Assembly: GCA_030043215.1 (NCBI GenBank)
Contig: JASHYG010000080.1
Location: 1 to 6,404, forward strand
DNA from: Gammaproteobacteria bacterium
GTDB lineage: Bacteria; Pseudomonadota; Gammaproteobacteria; Steroidobacterales; Steroidobacteraceae
Direction: 5' to 3'
DNA: 6,404 nucleotides
Shown: positions 1 to 5,658 of the stretch, piece after piece
Layout of the letters: the number at the start of each line of letters is the position of its first letter
How positions within the stretch are numbered: position 1 is the stretch's first letter
Position numbers and translations under genes: made by a program
Notes under the pieces: generated by a model
Database searches by the model: none
What the model saw: only the letters and a program-made list of their open reading frames with translations
What the model was told of the DNA's origin: nothing

Positions 1-75
1 TCGCAGGTCCAGGAGAAGATGTCGAGCCTCATGTCGGGGGTGCAGCTGCCGCCGGGCATGAAGATGCCCTTCTGA
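1..75 (+). CDS. ybaB: YbaB/EbfC nucleoid-associated protein, C-terminal end (partial)
   Basis: The window opens inside an ORF in frame 1. Its last 25 codons read SQVQEKMSSLMSGVQLPPGM and then KMPF before TGA at 73-75. The ending in the form QLPPGxKMPF is the hallmark C-terminus of YbaB/EbfC, a small dimeric DNA-binding nucleoid-associated protein. Position directly before recR (6 nt between stop and ATG) is the standard order in many bacteria, usually after dnaX, and the two are almost certainly co-transcribed. The N-terminal part lies outside the window, so nothing can be said about its start or promoter. The stop overlaps the GAGGGG stretch (74-79) that may act as a weak ribosome-binding site for recR. 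Confidence 0.88.
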   Translation, partial: SQVQEKMSSLMSGVQLPPGMKMPF

Positions 76-81
76 GGGGCG

Positions 82-678
82 ATGAAGCTCTCTCCCGCGC
101 TCTCGCGGCTGATCGATGCGCTGCGCACGCTTCCCGGCGTCGGACCGAAGACCGCCCAGCGCATGGCGTTCCACCTGCTGCAGGACGGCCGGCCGGGCGC
201 ACAGTCCCTGGCGAGCGCCCTCGGCGCGGCACTCGTCTCCGTCAAGCGCTGCCGGCGCTGCCGCATGCTCACCGAAGAGGATCTGTGCTCGGTGTGCGCG
301 GCGCCGCAACGCGACACGACGCTGCTTTGCGTGGTTGAATCGCCGGCCGACGTCGTGGCGGTCGAGCAATCCGGAAGCTACCGTGGGCTGTACTTCGTGC
401 TCATGGGACACCTCTCGCCGCTCGATGGCGTTGGCCCCGAGCAGCTCGGGGCCCGCGAGCTCGAAGCCCTCCTCGGCGAGGGGCGAGTCCACGAGCTGAT
501 CCTCGCGACCAATTCTACCGTCGAAGGCGAGGCCACCGCTCATTTCCTGAGCGAGCTCGCGCTGCGGCAGGGAGTTCGGGCAAGCCGCATCGCCCACGGC
601 GTGCCGATGGGAGGGGAGCTCGAGTACGTGGACGGCGGCACCCTCGCTCATGCGCTCTCCGGCCGGCAGCTCCTCTAG
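82..678 (+). CDS. recR: Recombination mediator protein RecR
   Basis: RecR acts with RecO (and RecF) to load RecA on gapped single-stranded DNA during recombinational repair. The protein has 198 residues, the usual length for the family. Domains in order: an N-terminal helix-hairpin-helix with [11 protein letters not shown] at residues 17-27; a four-cysteine zinc motif with C57, C60, C69 and C72; a Toprim domain starting near residue 80 (VVESPAD, with the conserved E86); and a C-terminal segment with [11 protein letters not shown] at about 142-152 and [16 protein letters not shown] at about 173-188. All key residues are present and no break is seen. The ATG at 82 is chosen because it gives the full family N-terminus; the purine run GAGGGG lies only 2 nt upstream, so it is a poor Shine-Dalgarno and translation may be coupled to ybaB. 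Confidence 0.96.
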   Translation: MKLSPALSRLIDALRTLPGVGPKTAQRMAFHLLQDGRPGAQSLASALGAALVSVKRCRRCRMLTEEDLCSVCAAPQRDTTLLCVVESPADVVAVEQSGSYRGLYFVLMGHLSPLDGVGPEQLGARELEALLGEGRVHELILATNSTVEGEATAHFLSELALRQGVRASRIAHGVPMGGELEYVDGGTLAHALSGRQLL

Positions 679-720
679 CTGGCGAAGCGCCGGCCGCGTA
701 GCTGCTAATATCGCCCGATC
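679..720 (+). promoter_or_regulatory. Putative orn promoter with near-leaderless start
   Basis: The 42 bp between recR and orn contain a short hairpin (CTGGCG 679-684 with CGCCGG 688-693, loop AAG, one T-G pair), with no T run after it. Next comes a GC box GCGCCGGCCGCG at 687-698, then TAATAT at 706-711 preceded by TGC, which matches an extended -10 element. A start 7 nt below the -10 would fall at about 718, leaving a leader of about 3 nt. No good -35 hexamer is visible. No Shine-Dalgarno sequence sits at the normal distance before ATG 721, which fits a leaderless or near-leaderless message. This is inferred from sequence pattern only; orn could also be read through from recR. Confidence 0.45.
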
Positions 721-1281
721 ATGCCCAGCACCGATCTCCTGGTTTGGATCGATCTCGAGATGACCGGCCTGCAGCCGGCGACGGATCACATCATCGAGAT
801 CGCGACGATCGTCACGGACAAGGACCTCGCGGTCTTCGCCGAGGGCCCGGTCATGGCGATACACCAGACCGACGAGGTGCTTGCGCGGATGGACGAGTGG
901 AACCGCAAGCAGCACGGCGCCTCGGGCCTGGTCGAGCGTGTGCGCGCGAGCCCGTTCTCGGCGGCGGACGCGGAGCGGCGCACTCTCGCCTTCCTCTCGC
1001 CGCTCGTCAACGCAGGCACCTCGCCGATGTGCGGTAACAGCGTGTGCCAGGACCGCCGCTTCCTCGCGCGCGAGATGCCGCAGCTCGAGCACTTCTTTCA
1101 TTACCGCAATCTCGACGTGAGCACTTTGAAGGAGCTCGCCTACCGCTGGGCCCCGCAGATGGCCGAGAGCTTCAGCAAAGACAGCGCACATCTCGCGCTC
1201 GCCGATATTCGCGAGTCGATCCGCGAGCTGCGTCACTATCGAGCCCACTTCCTGCACCCCGCGTACGCTGGCCCCCGTTGA
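721..1281 (+). CDS. orn: Oligoribonuclease (3'-5' nanoRNase, DEDDh family)
   Basis: Orn degrades di- to short oligoribonucleotides to mononucleotides at the last step of RNA decay in the cytoplasm. In bacteria that use cyclic di-GMP it also clears pGpG. The protein has 186 residues, a typical length. The DEDDh catalytic set is complete: D11 and E13 in [10 protein letters not shown] (Exo I), D111 in [12 protein letters not shown] (Exo II), and H157 with D162 in [10 protein letters not shown] (Exo III). [17 protein letters not shown] (127-143) is another strongly conserved block. The ATG at 721 gives the expected short N-terminus before the first motif. It lies 42 bp after recR in the same direction and carries its own probable promoter. 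No frameshift or unusual composition is seen. Confidence 0.97.
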   Translation: MPSTDLLVWIDLEMTGLQPATDHIIEIATIVTDKDLAVFAEGPVMAIHQTDEVLARMDEWNRKQHGASGLVERVRASPFSAADAERRTLAFLSPLVNAGTSPMCGNSVCQDRRFLAREMPQLEHFFHYRNLDVSTLKELAYRWAPQMAESFSKDSAHLALADIRESIRELRHYRAHFLHPAYAGPR

Positions 1282-1295
1282 GAGGCTCGATGCGC

Positions 1296-1321
1296 CCGCG
1301 TCGGCACGGATTTTGACGCGG
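1296..1321. repeat. Inverted repeat after orn
   Basis: CCGCGTC (1296-1302) and GACGCGG (1315-1321) form a perfect 7-bp stem with a 12-nt loop, beginning 15 nt after the orn stop. The T-rich run TTTT lies in the loop and not after the stem, so it does not look like a standard intrinsic terminator. It may be a weak 3' stabilising or attenuating structure for the orn message, or a chance feature of GC-rich spacer DNA. Confidence 0.3.
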
Positions 1322-1330
1322 CCAACCGCG

Positions 1331-1355
1331 TGCGCCGGCCGCTTGCGCCGGCCGC
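1331..1355. repeat. 12-bp direct repeat, one base apart
   Basis: TGCGCCGGCCGC occurs at 1331-1342 and again at 1344-1355, a 13-bp period with a single T between copies. The second copy, extended by one G, contains the same GCGCCGGCCGCG found at 687-698 before orn. It lies inside the putative DUF1249 promoter spacer and could be a protein-binding site or a replication-slippage duplication. Confidence 0.55.
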
Positions 1356-1376
1356 GACGTGCGATATAGTCGGGCG
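1343..1376 (+). promoter_or_regulatory. Putative leaderless promoter of the DUF1249 gene
   Basis: TTGCGC at 1343-1348 resembles a weak -35 and stands 16 bp before TATAGT at 1365-1370, which matches the -10 consensus at five of six positions. Counting 7 nt on from the -10 puts the transcript start on the A of ATG 1377 itself, i.e. a leaderless mRNA. No Shine-Dalgarno sequence is visible between the -10 and the ATG (only CGGGCG), which agrees with that reading. The GC box GCGCCGGCCGCG at 1345-1356 lies in the spacer. The call rests on pattern alone. Confidence 0.45.
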
Positions 1377-1844
1377 ATGCTGGATGACACCCTGACCACT
1401 GTCTCCTGGCGCGCGCGCCCGCGCAGCTTCGTCGCGCTGATGAGTCTCTACGAGAGCAACTACATCCGCTTCGGCTGGCTCGCCGGCGACGTGGAGTCGC
1501 TCGAGGGCCGCTATCGCTCCGAGGTGCACGGCGACTGTGACCTCCTTCTCACCGTGGTCGGGCGCTCGCCGTACACCACCACGCTCAATCTGACCTATCT
1601 GCTGCCGGAGGCGGCGCGCGCGCGCCCGTACCCGGACATGGGAGTGCGCCTGTATCACGATGCCCGCCTCGCGGAAGCACAGGAATGGGCCGCCGCGCAC
1701 GGGCACGCGGGTCTCAGGAGCCTGCGCAGGCGGATGGAGCGTGAACTGGATCAGCGCTGGGCCCGCAACGTGATGTTAAACAAGTGGCTCGAGTACTGCG
1801 TGGAGCGAGGGCATCGCTTCTCACCGGCCGAGAGAATCCCCTAA
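1377..1844 (+). CDS. DUF1249 (YqiB-like) family protein
   Basis: A 155-residue soluble protein with no signal peptide or membrane segment. It resembles E. coli YqiB (DUF1249), whose function is not established. Family-like blocks are LMSLYESNYIRF at 21-32, SPYTTTLNLTYLLP at 64-77, the most telling segment YPDMGVRLYHDARLAEA at 85-101, and LNKWLEYCVERGHRF near the C-terminus (about 134-148). The start is taken as ATG 1377; a GTG at 1359 is in frame but lies upstream of and within the likely -10 region. In E. coli, yqiB sits among nucleotide hydrolase genes (nudF, cpdA), and here it follows orn, so a link to nucleotide turnover is possible but unproven. The TAA stop at 1842-1844 is in the same frame as the next gene, 33 nt ahead of its ATG. 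Confidence 0.85.
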   Translation: MLDDTLTTVSWRARPRSFVALMSLYESNYIRFGWLAGDVESLEGRYRSEVHGDCDLLLTVVGRSPYTTTLNLTYLLPEAARARPYPDMGVRLYHDARLAEAQEWAAAHGHAGLRSLRRRMERELDQRWARNVMLNKWLEYCVERGHRFSPAERIP

Positions 1845-1851
1845 GGGGGTG

Positions 1852-1880
1852 CGTGTGGCCGGCAAGGTGCCGGCCATATG
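1852..1880 (+). promoter_or_regulatory. Hairpin enclosing the start codon of the coiled-coil gene
   Basis: The RNA of this stretch can form a perfect 8-bp stem, TGGCCGGC (1856-1863) with GCCGGCCA (1869-1876), closed by the loop AAGGT (1864-1868). The stem can be extended four pairs outward (C1852-G1880, G1853-T1879, T1854-A1878, G1855-T1877, two of them G-U in RNA), so that the ATG at 1878-1880 is itself paired. The only Shine-Dalgarno-like bases (AAGG) are in the loop, 10 nt before the ATG. This could limit or gate translation. There is no T tract, so it is not an intrinsic terminator. Confidence 0.5.
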
Positions 1881-2942
1881 AGATCTGTGACACAGCTCGC
1901 CAATCTGGTCCGAAGCCGGACGCTGCCGCCTGCCGCGCCTGCGGAGGACCAGCGCGTGCTGCTCCTCTTCAAGAACCGGGCCGAGCTCAAGAAGGCCTAC
2001 GGCGAGCTGCAGGAGGAGGTCTATCGCCTCAAGGACCGCATCAAGCAGCAGGAAGGCGCCACGGCGCGCGTGCAGGAGATGCTGGGCGCGCTCGAGTCCC
2101 GCTTGGGCCTCATCGAGACGGCCTATCCGGCGCTCGTGTTCTATCAGCTGCGCGCGCTCTGGCAGTGCGGGCGCGGGATCCTCGAGCAGTTCGTCGCCGA
2201 GCTCGCCAACCAGCAGGAGGAGCGCGAGCGCCGCGCGTTCCTTGCCGAGTGCAACCGCCGCCTGTTCGCGCGGCGCCAAGCAGTCGAGGGCGGCCTGCGC
2301 GCCGCAGAGACTCAGCACGCCGAGGCGCGCGAGCGCGTGGAGGGTCTCCTCGAGGCTCGTGCGAAGCTCAAGCGCCTGTGGCACTACTTCAAGCGGCGCG
2401 ACATCGATCGCCAGCTGCAGGCGGCACGGGACGCGGTGCGTTCGGCCGATCGGGCGCTCGCGGAAGCGCGCGCCGCGGCGGATCAGCTGGCCGCGGAGCC
2501 GGCTCCGCAGTTCCAGGGGCTCTCGGTCGAGGCGCGGCGCGCCATCAACCTCGCCGCCGTCGCCTACGCGGAGGTTCTCTGCCTGCGTCTCATCGACACG
2601 CCGCTCGTCGCGCTCGCCAAGGAGGCAACCTCGCGGCGCGAGGTGGCTGACAACTATGGCGACCGAGCGGAGTGCGAGGCGCTCATCACGGCGATCGTCG
2701 GCGCACAGCTCATCCTGCGCGCGAAGTTGAGCGTGGCTCAGGAGGTGAAGGAGCGATCGGACCGCCTGAAAGCCATTGCGCGCTACCGCAGCGGGGCGGA
2801 CACGACCCCCGTCCCGGAGTCGGTTGCCTTCGGCGAAGGCGACGTGCTCGCAGGCCAGCCGCTCGACGGCAGGCGCGCCGCCCGCATGCCCAACGTGCTC
2901 GGCGAGGACACCTGGGATCTATTCAGGGTGCTGCTGCGCTGA
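1878..2942 (+). CDS. Hypothetical coiled-coil-rich protein
   Basis: I do not recognise this 354-residue protein. It has no signal peptide or clear membrane helix and is probably cytoplasmic. Residues about 26-80 and 105-207 are rich in Glu, Arg, Ala, Leu and Gln with heptad-like spacing and should form long helices or coiled coils (for example AELKKAYGELQEEVYRLKDR, 35-54). Between them is a more hydrophobic stretch, ETAYPALVFYQLRALWQCGR (80-99). Residues about 215-301 are again helical, and the last 50 are looser, ending in NVLGEDTWDLFRVLLR. Codon use matches its neighbours, with no sign of recent transfer. It follows the DUF1249 gene by 33 nt in the same frame, suggesting one operon. ATG 1878 is the first start after that stop. 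Its end overlaps prc by 24 bp on the opposite strand. A structural or scaffolding role is only a guess. Confidence 0.8.
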   Translation: MRSVTQLANLVRSRTLPPAAPAEDQRVLLLFKNRAELKKAYGELQEEVYRLKDRIKQQEGATARVQEMLGALESRLGLIETAYPALVFYQLRALWQCGRGILEQFVAELANQQEERERRAFLAECNRRLFARRQAVEGGLRAAETQHAEARERVEGLLEARAKLKRLWHYFKRRDIDRQLQAARDAVRSADRALAEARAAADQLAAEPAPQFQGLSVEARRAINLAAVAYAEVLCLRLIDTPLVALAKEATSRREVADNYGDRAECEALITAIVGAQLILRAKLSVAQEVKERSDRLKAIARYRSGADTTPVPESVAFGEGDVLAGQPLDGRRAARMPNVLGEDTWDLFRVLLR

Positions 2943-5123
2943 GGGGGCGGCCGGAACCGGATCGTCGCGCCGCGCGGTCTGATGCTCCGGCGTGGCTACG
3001 GGTGTCTCGGGGAGCACGCCCGTGATCATGTCGCCGACCACCTGCGTGCACTGCGCGAGCACGATGTCGGACGCCACCGCCGAATTATTGGTCTCGTCGG
3101 CGGACTTGTCATCGCTCGCATCGGAGGACTTGCGCGGCGGCAGGCCCTTCGCCGTGCGTTTCAGCAGGTTCTCGCGCGCGAGCTCGTCCTGCTCATCCTG
3201 AGCGCGCTCGTCCTGGCGGGTCTTCAAGTTGAGTGAGACGGTCGTCTCGCCGTGCAGATCCTCGCTCGCCGCGACCTCCTGAACCAGCCAGCGGAAGTCC
3301 GGGTCGTGCTCGGCGCGCTCGTCTTCCGCGAGCGCGAGGGCCGGGTACGCGACGGCTGGCCCCTGCTCGGTCTGCCAGGGCGTGAAGTCAGCGGGAGCGA
3401 TGCGATCCCAGGGCAGAGCATCCTCGAGCGAGGTCTCGCCCACCTCGCTCATGTCGATCGGCGAGGGGAGCGGCACATCCGGCTGGACACCGAGGCGCTG
3501 GGTGCTCTCACCGGTGATGCGGTAGAACTTTCCGATCGTGACGGTCAGCTGGCCGTTGACCGGCTTCTGCGACCAGCGGTCGAGCGGCACGAGGTTCTGT
3601 ACGGTGCCCTTGCCGAAGGTGCGCTGCCCGACGATGACGCCGCGGTGATAGTCCTGGATCGCGGCCGCGAAGATCTCGGACGCGGAGGCGCTGTACCGAT
3701 CGACGAGCACCGCGAGCGGACCGGTGTAGTCGACCCCCTTGTCCGGATCGGGGAGCACCTCCAGGTGTCCCGTGGTGTCCTTGAGCTGCACCACCGGCCC
3801 CTTGTCGATGAACAGTCCGGTGAGCGCCGTGGCCTCGGGGAGGTAGCCGCCGCCGTTCTCCCGCAGATCGAGCACCAGTCCGTCGATGCCTTGCGACTTG
3901 AGCTGGTCGATCAGCCGGCGCACATCGCGGGTGACGCTGCGATAGTTCGGATCGCCGGCGTTCTGCGCGGCGACGTCCTCATAGAACTCCGGGATGCTGA
4001 TCACCCCGATCTTGAGCATGCGGCCGCCGCGCGTGACGGTGCGCAATTCGGATTTCGCGCCATTGTCCAGGGAGACCTTGTTGCGGACGAACTGGAGCAC
4101 CTTCTGCGGCGAGCCGGGTGTCGCGCCGGCGGGCAGAACCTGGAGCCTCACGGTCGTGCCGGCCTTGCCGCGGATGAGCTGGACCACATCGTCGAGCCGC
4201 CATCCGATCACGTCGGTGACCGCTCCTTCCGGTCCCTGTCCCACCCCGGTGATGCGATCGTTCGCCTTGAGCGTTCCGGCGATCGCGGCGGGGCCTCCCG
4301 GGATGACGTTCACGACGGTGACATAGTCGTCGACCGGCTCGAGCGAGGCGCCGATCCCCTCGTAGTTGAGACTCATCTGGATGCCGTACTCCTCCGAGTC
4401 CCGCGGCGAGAAGTACGTCGAGTGCGGGTCGAAGGTGCGGGCGTAGGAGTTCATCAGCTCGGCGAACACGTCCTCCGCGCTGATCTGGTCGATGCCCTTC
4501 AGTACATGCTGGTAGCGCTTGCGCAGCATGTCGACCGCTTGCGGCCAGGTCTTGCCGGTGAGCATGAGGGAGAGCTCGTCGTTCTTGACGCGCTTGCGCC
4601 AGATGTCGTTCATCCCCGCCATGCTCGCCGGCCAGGAGGCGTGTGTCCGGTCGAACTGGAAGGTCTCATCGCGCGTCCAGTCGGGCTGCGTGTCGAGCAT
4701 GGCGAGCGCATAGTGCATGCGCTCGCGATCGCGCTGCTCGTAGCGCGCGAAGATCGCGTACGCCGGGTCGATGTTGCCGGTATGGATCATCTCATCGAAG
4801 CTGTAGCGCCATTTCTCGAACTCGGCGATGTCGCTCGCGAGGAAGTAGCTGTGCTGGCCGTCGAGGAACTCGAGGTAGCGGTCGTAGACCCGCGAGGACA
4901 TGTCGCGGTCGATCGCCTGGCGGCTGTAGTGGTTCTCCTCCAGGATCGAGCCGACCCGGCGCGCCACCATGCGCTGCCGCTCGGTGGGCGCGAGAGCCCC
5001 CGGGGGGATGATGGAGTTGCCGGCCGCCGGCGCCCTTGCGGCGCTCGAGAGCGCAAGCGTCAGGGCGAAGGCGAGACAGGTGGCGAACCAGCCGCTCGAG
5101 CGGCGCAGGGGGCGAAACGTCAT
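2919..5123 (-). CDS. prc: Carboxy-terminal processing (tail-specific) protease Prc/Tsp
   Basis: A periplasmic S41-family serine protease that trims or degrades proteins from the C-terminus; in E. coli, Prc controls cell-wall hydrolases and other envelope proteins. With ATG at 5123 the protein has 734 residues, somewhat longer than E. coli Prc. Domains in order: signal peptide (RPLRR, hydrophobic core about 12-25, cleavage near 30-34); Tsp N-terminal domain about 46-233; PDZ about 250-333 (NYEGIGASLEP, VIPGGPAAIAG); S41 core about 368-548; C-terminal DUF3340-type domain about 553-708. The catalytic Ser-Lys dyad is present: S480 in DRYSASASEIF and K505 in RTFGKGTVQ, with D491 at the E. coli spacing. 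A Pro/Ala-rich tail follows. The start at 5123 puts the signal peptide at the N-terminus; a TTG at 5159 would add 12 residues before it. The ribosome-binding site is weak (GAG about 8 nt upstream). Confidence 0.95.
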   Translation of the reverse strand: MTFRPLRRSSGWFATCLAFALTLALSSAARAPAAGNSIIPPGALAPTERQRMVARRVGSILEENHYSRQAIDRDMSSRVYDRYLEFLDGQHSYFLASDIAEFEKWRYSFDEMIHTGNIDPAYAIFARYEQRDRERMHYALAMLDTQPDWTRDETFQFDRTHASWPASMAGMNDIWRKRVKNDELSLMLTGKTWPQAVDMLRKRYQHVLKGIDQISAEDVFAELMNSYARTFDPHSTYFSPRDSEEYGIQMSLNYEGIGASLEPVDDYVTVVNVIPGGPAAIAGTLKANDRITGVGQGPEGAVTDVIGWRLDDVVQLIRGKAGTTVRLQVLPAGATPGSPQKVLQFVRNKVSLDNGAKSELRTVTRGGRMLKIGVISIPEFYEDVAAQNAGDPNYRSVTRDVRRLIDQLKSQGIDGLVLDLRENGGGYLPEATALTGLFIDKGPVVQLKDTTGHLEVLPDPDKGVDYTGPLAVLVDRYSASASEIFAAAIQDYHRGVIVGQRTFGKGTVQNLVPLDRWSQKPVNGQLTVTIGKFYRITGESTQRLGVQPDVPLPSPIDMSEVGETSLEDALPWDRIAPADFTPWQTEQGPAVAYPALALAEDERAEHDPDFRWLVQEVAASEDLHGETTVSLNLKTRQDERAQDEQDELARENLLKRTAKGLPPRKSSDASDDKSADETNNSAVASDIVLAQCTQVVGDMITGVLPETPVATPEHQTARRDDPVPAAPSAQQHPE

Positions 5124-5310
5124 CGTGGAGCTCGCTGCTTCAAGAGGGTTTGGACACAAGGCTAGAGTGGATGCGATGCCCGTAGCAAGAGAGTTCGTAC
5201 CGGCGTACGGAGGGGCTCGAGACTTGCGCTGCAGCGAGGTCGAGCTTCTGCGTATCGATCGCGGGTGAAATGGCGGTGCTCTCCATCAGATATGACTTAA
5301 TGCGGCAAGT
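5124..5310 (-). other. Intergenic region upstream of prc, with a weak candidate promoter
   Basis: No convincing gene is seen in these 187 bp. On the minus strand TTGCTA (5188-5183) and TCTAGC (5166-5161) are 16 bp apart and could be weak -35 and -10 elements for prc, leaving a leader of about 30 nt. A small perfect inverted repeat, CGTAC (5196-5200) and GTACG (5205-5209), lies just upstream of that -35 and might be an operator, but is short enough to be chance. No T-rich terminator follows the small membrane gene that ends at 5311, so read-through into prc is possible. Confidence 0.25.
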
Positions 5311-5616
5311 TCAATCCGCGGCCGGGAAACCCCGGGCGATGCCCACGAGGGCACGGACCACGAGCGTGATGAGGTACGGGGCCAGCGCGACGACCCAGAA
5401 CGCGAGCGAGGCGCTTGCGAGCCCGCGAAAGAAGCTCCCGACCAGGGCACCCATCCCCCCGCCTGCGTACGGGCCGAGGCCGCGGGAGCCGGCGAGCCAC
5501 AGGAGCGGGGGCACGGCGAGTACCCCGAACCCGAGAGCCACGGCAAGGACGACCAGCTCCCGGCGGACCGTGGCCGGCAGGCTCCAGGAATCACGTGGCG
5601 GGGGGGAAGGGCTCAT
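5311..5616 (-). CDS. Small two-helix membrane protein, function unknown
   Basis: A 101-residue protein that I cannot assign to a named family. After a short Pro/Ser-rich N-terminus (MSPSPPPRDS) and the positive patch TVRRE comes a first strongly hydrophobic helix at about 21-43 (LVVLAVALGFGVLAVPPLLW). A Gly-rich loop (GPYAGGGMGALVG, about 48-60) leads to a second helix at about 65-88 (LASASLAFWVVALAPYLITL), and the end is basic (VRALVGIARGF). It should sit in the inner membrane with both ends probably inside. Two-helix topology and third-position GC like a real gene support coding. The reading frame stays open upstream to 6153, but that part only mirrors the oxidoreductase gene; ATG 5616 is the first start clear of it. 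A GGAG at 5634-5631 is about 14 nt from the ATG, a weak ribosome-binding site. It lies upstream of prc in the same direction and is divergent from the oxidoreductase. Confidence 0.7.
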   Translation of the reverse strand: MSPSPPPRDSWSLPATVRRELVVLAVALGFGVLAVPPLLWLAGSRGLGPYAGGGMGALVGSFFRGLASASLAFWVVALAPYLITLVVRALVGIARGFPAAD

Positions 5617-5642
5617 GTGCGGGGCGAACGCTCCAGGGGAGG

Positions 5643-5650
5643 CATAATAG
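5643..5650. promoter_or_regulatory. AT island, possible -10 for both divergent genes
   Basis: The 42-bp gap between the divergent starts (5616 and 5659) has one AT-rich patch, CATAATAG. On the plus strand CATAAT (5643-5648) fits a -10 and would place the transcript start near 5655, about 4 nt before the oxidoreductase ATG, with no Shine-Dalgarno in between. On the minus strand the same bases read TATTAT (5649-5644), also close to a -10 consensus, giving a leader of about 21 nt for the membrane protein. No clear -35 is seen for either side. Confidence 0.35.
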
Positions 5651-5658
5651 CCGCCGCC

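Noticed and set aside
1359..1376. GTG start for the DUF1249 gene at 1359
   Set aside because: The extra codons overlap the likely -10 element and have no ribosome-binding site; ATG 1377 fits the predicted transcript start.
1821..2384. A 187-codon minus-strand frame opposite the coiled-coil gene
   Set aside because: Same codon-aligned antisense effect; the Leu/Ala/Glu-rich product mirrors the coiled-coil codons and has no independent start signal.
1784..2650. A 288-codon plus-strand frame overlapping the DUF1249 and coiled-coil genes
   Set aside because: The product is low-complexity Arg/Ala/Gly, as expected from a shifted frame in GC-rich DNA, and it overlaps two better-supported genes.
3018..3050. 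Possible lipobox (LAQC) in the prc product
   Set aside because: It lies near the C-terminus of the protein, not after a signal peptide, so it cannot act as a lipoprotein site.
5124..5159. Upstream TTG start for prc at 5159
   Set aside because: It would put 12 residues ahead of a well-formed signal peptide that begins naturally with the ATG at 5123.
3252..5165. A 637-codon open frame on the plus strand, antisense to prc
   Set aside because: Its codons line up exactly with those of prc on the other strand, so it stays open simply because prc lacks TTA, CTA and TCA codons, which are rare in GC-rich genes. The translation has no recognisable motif, while prc is a clear known family.
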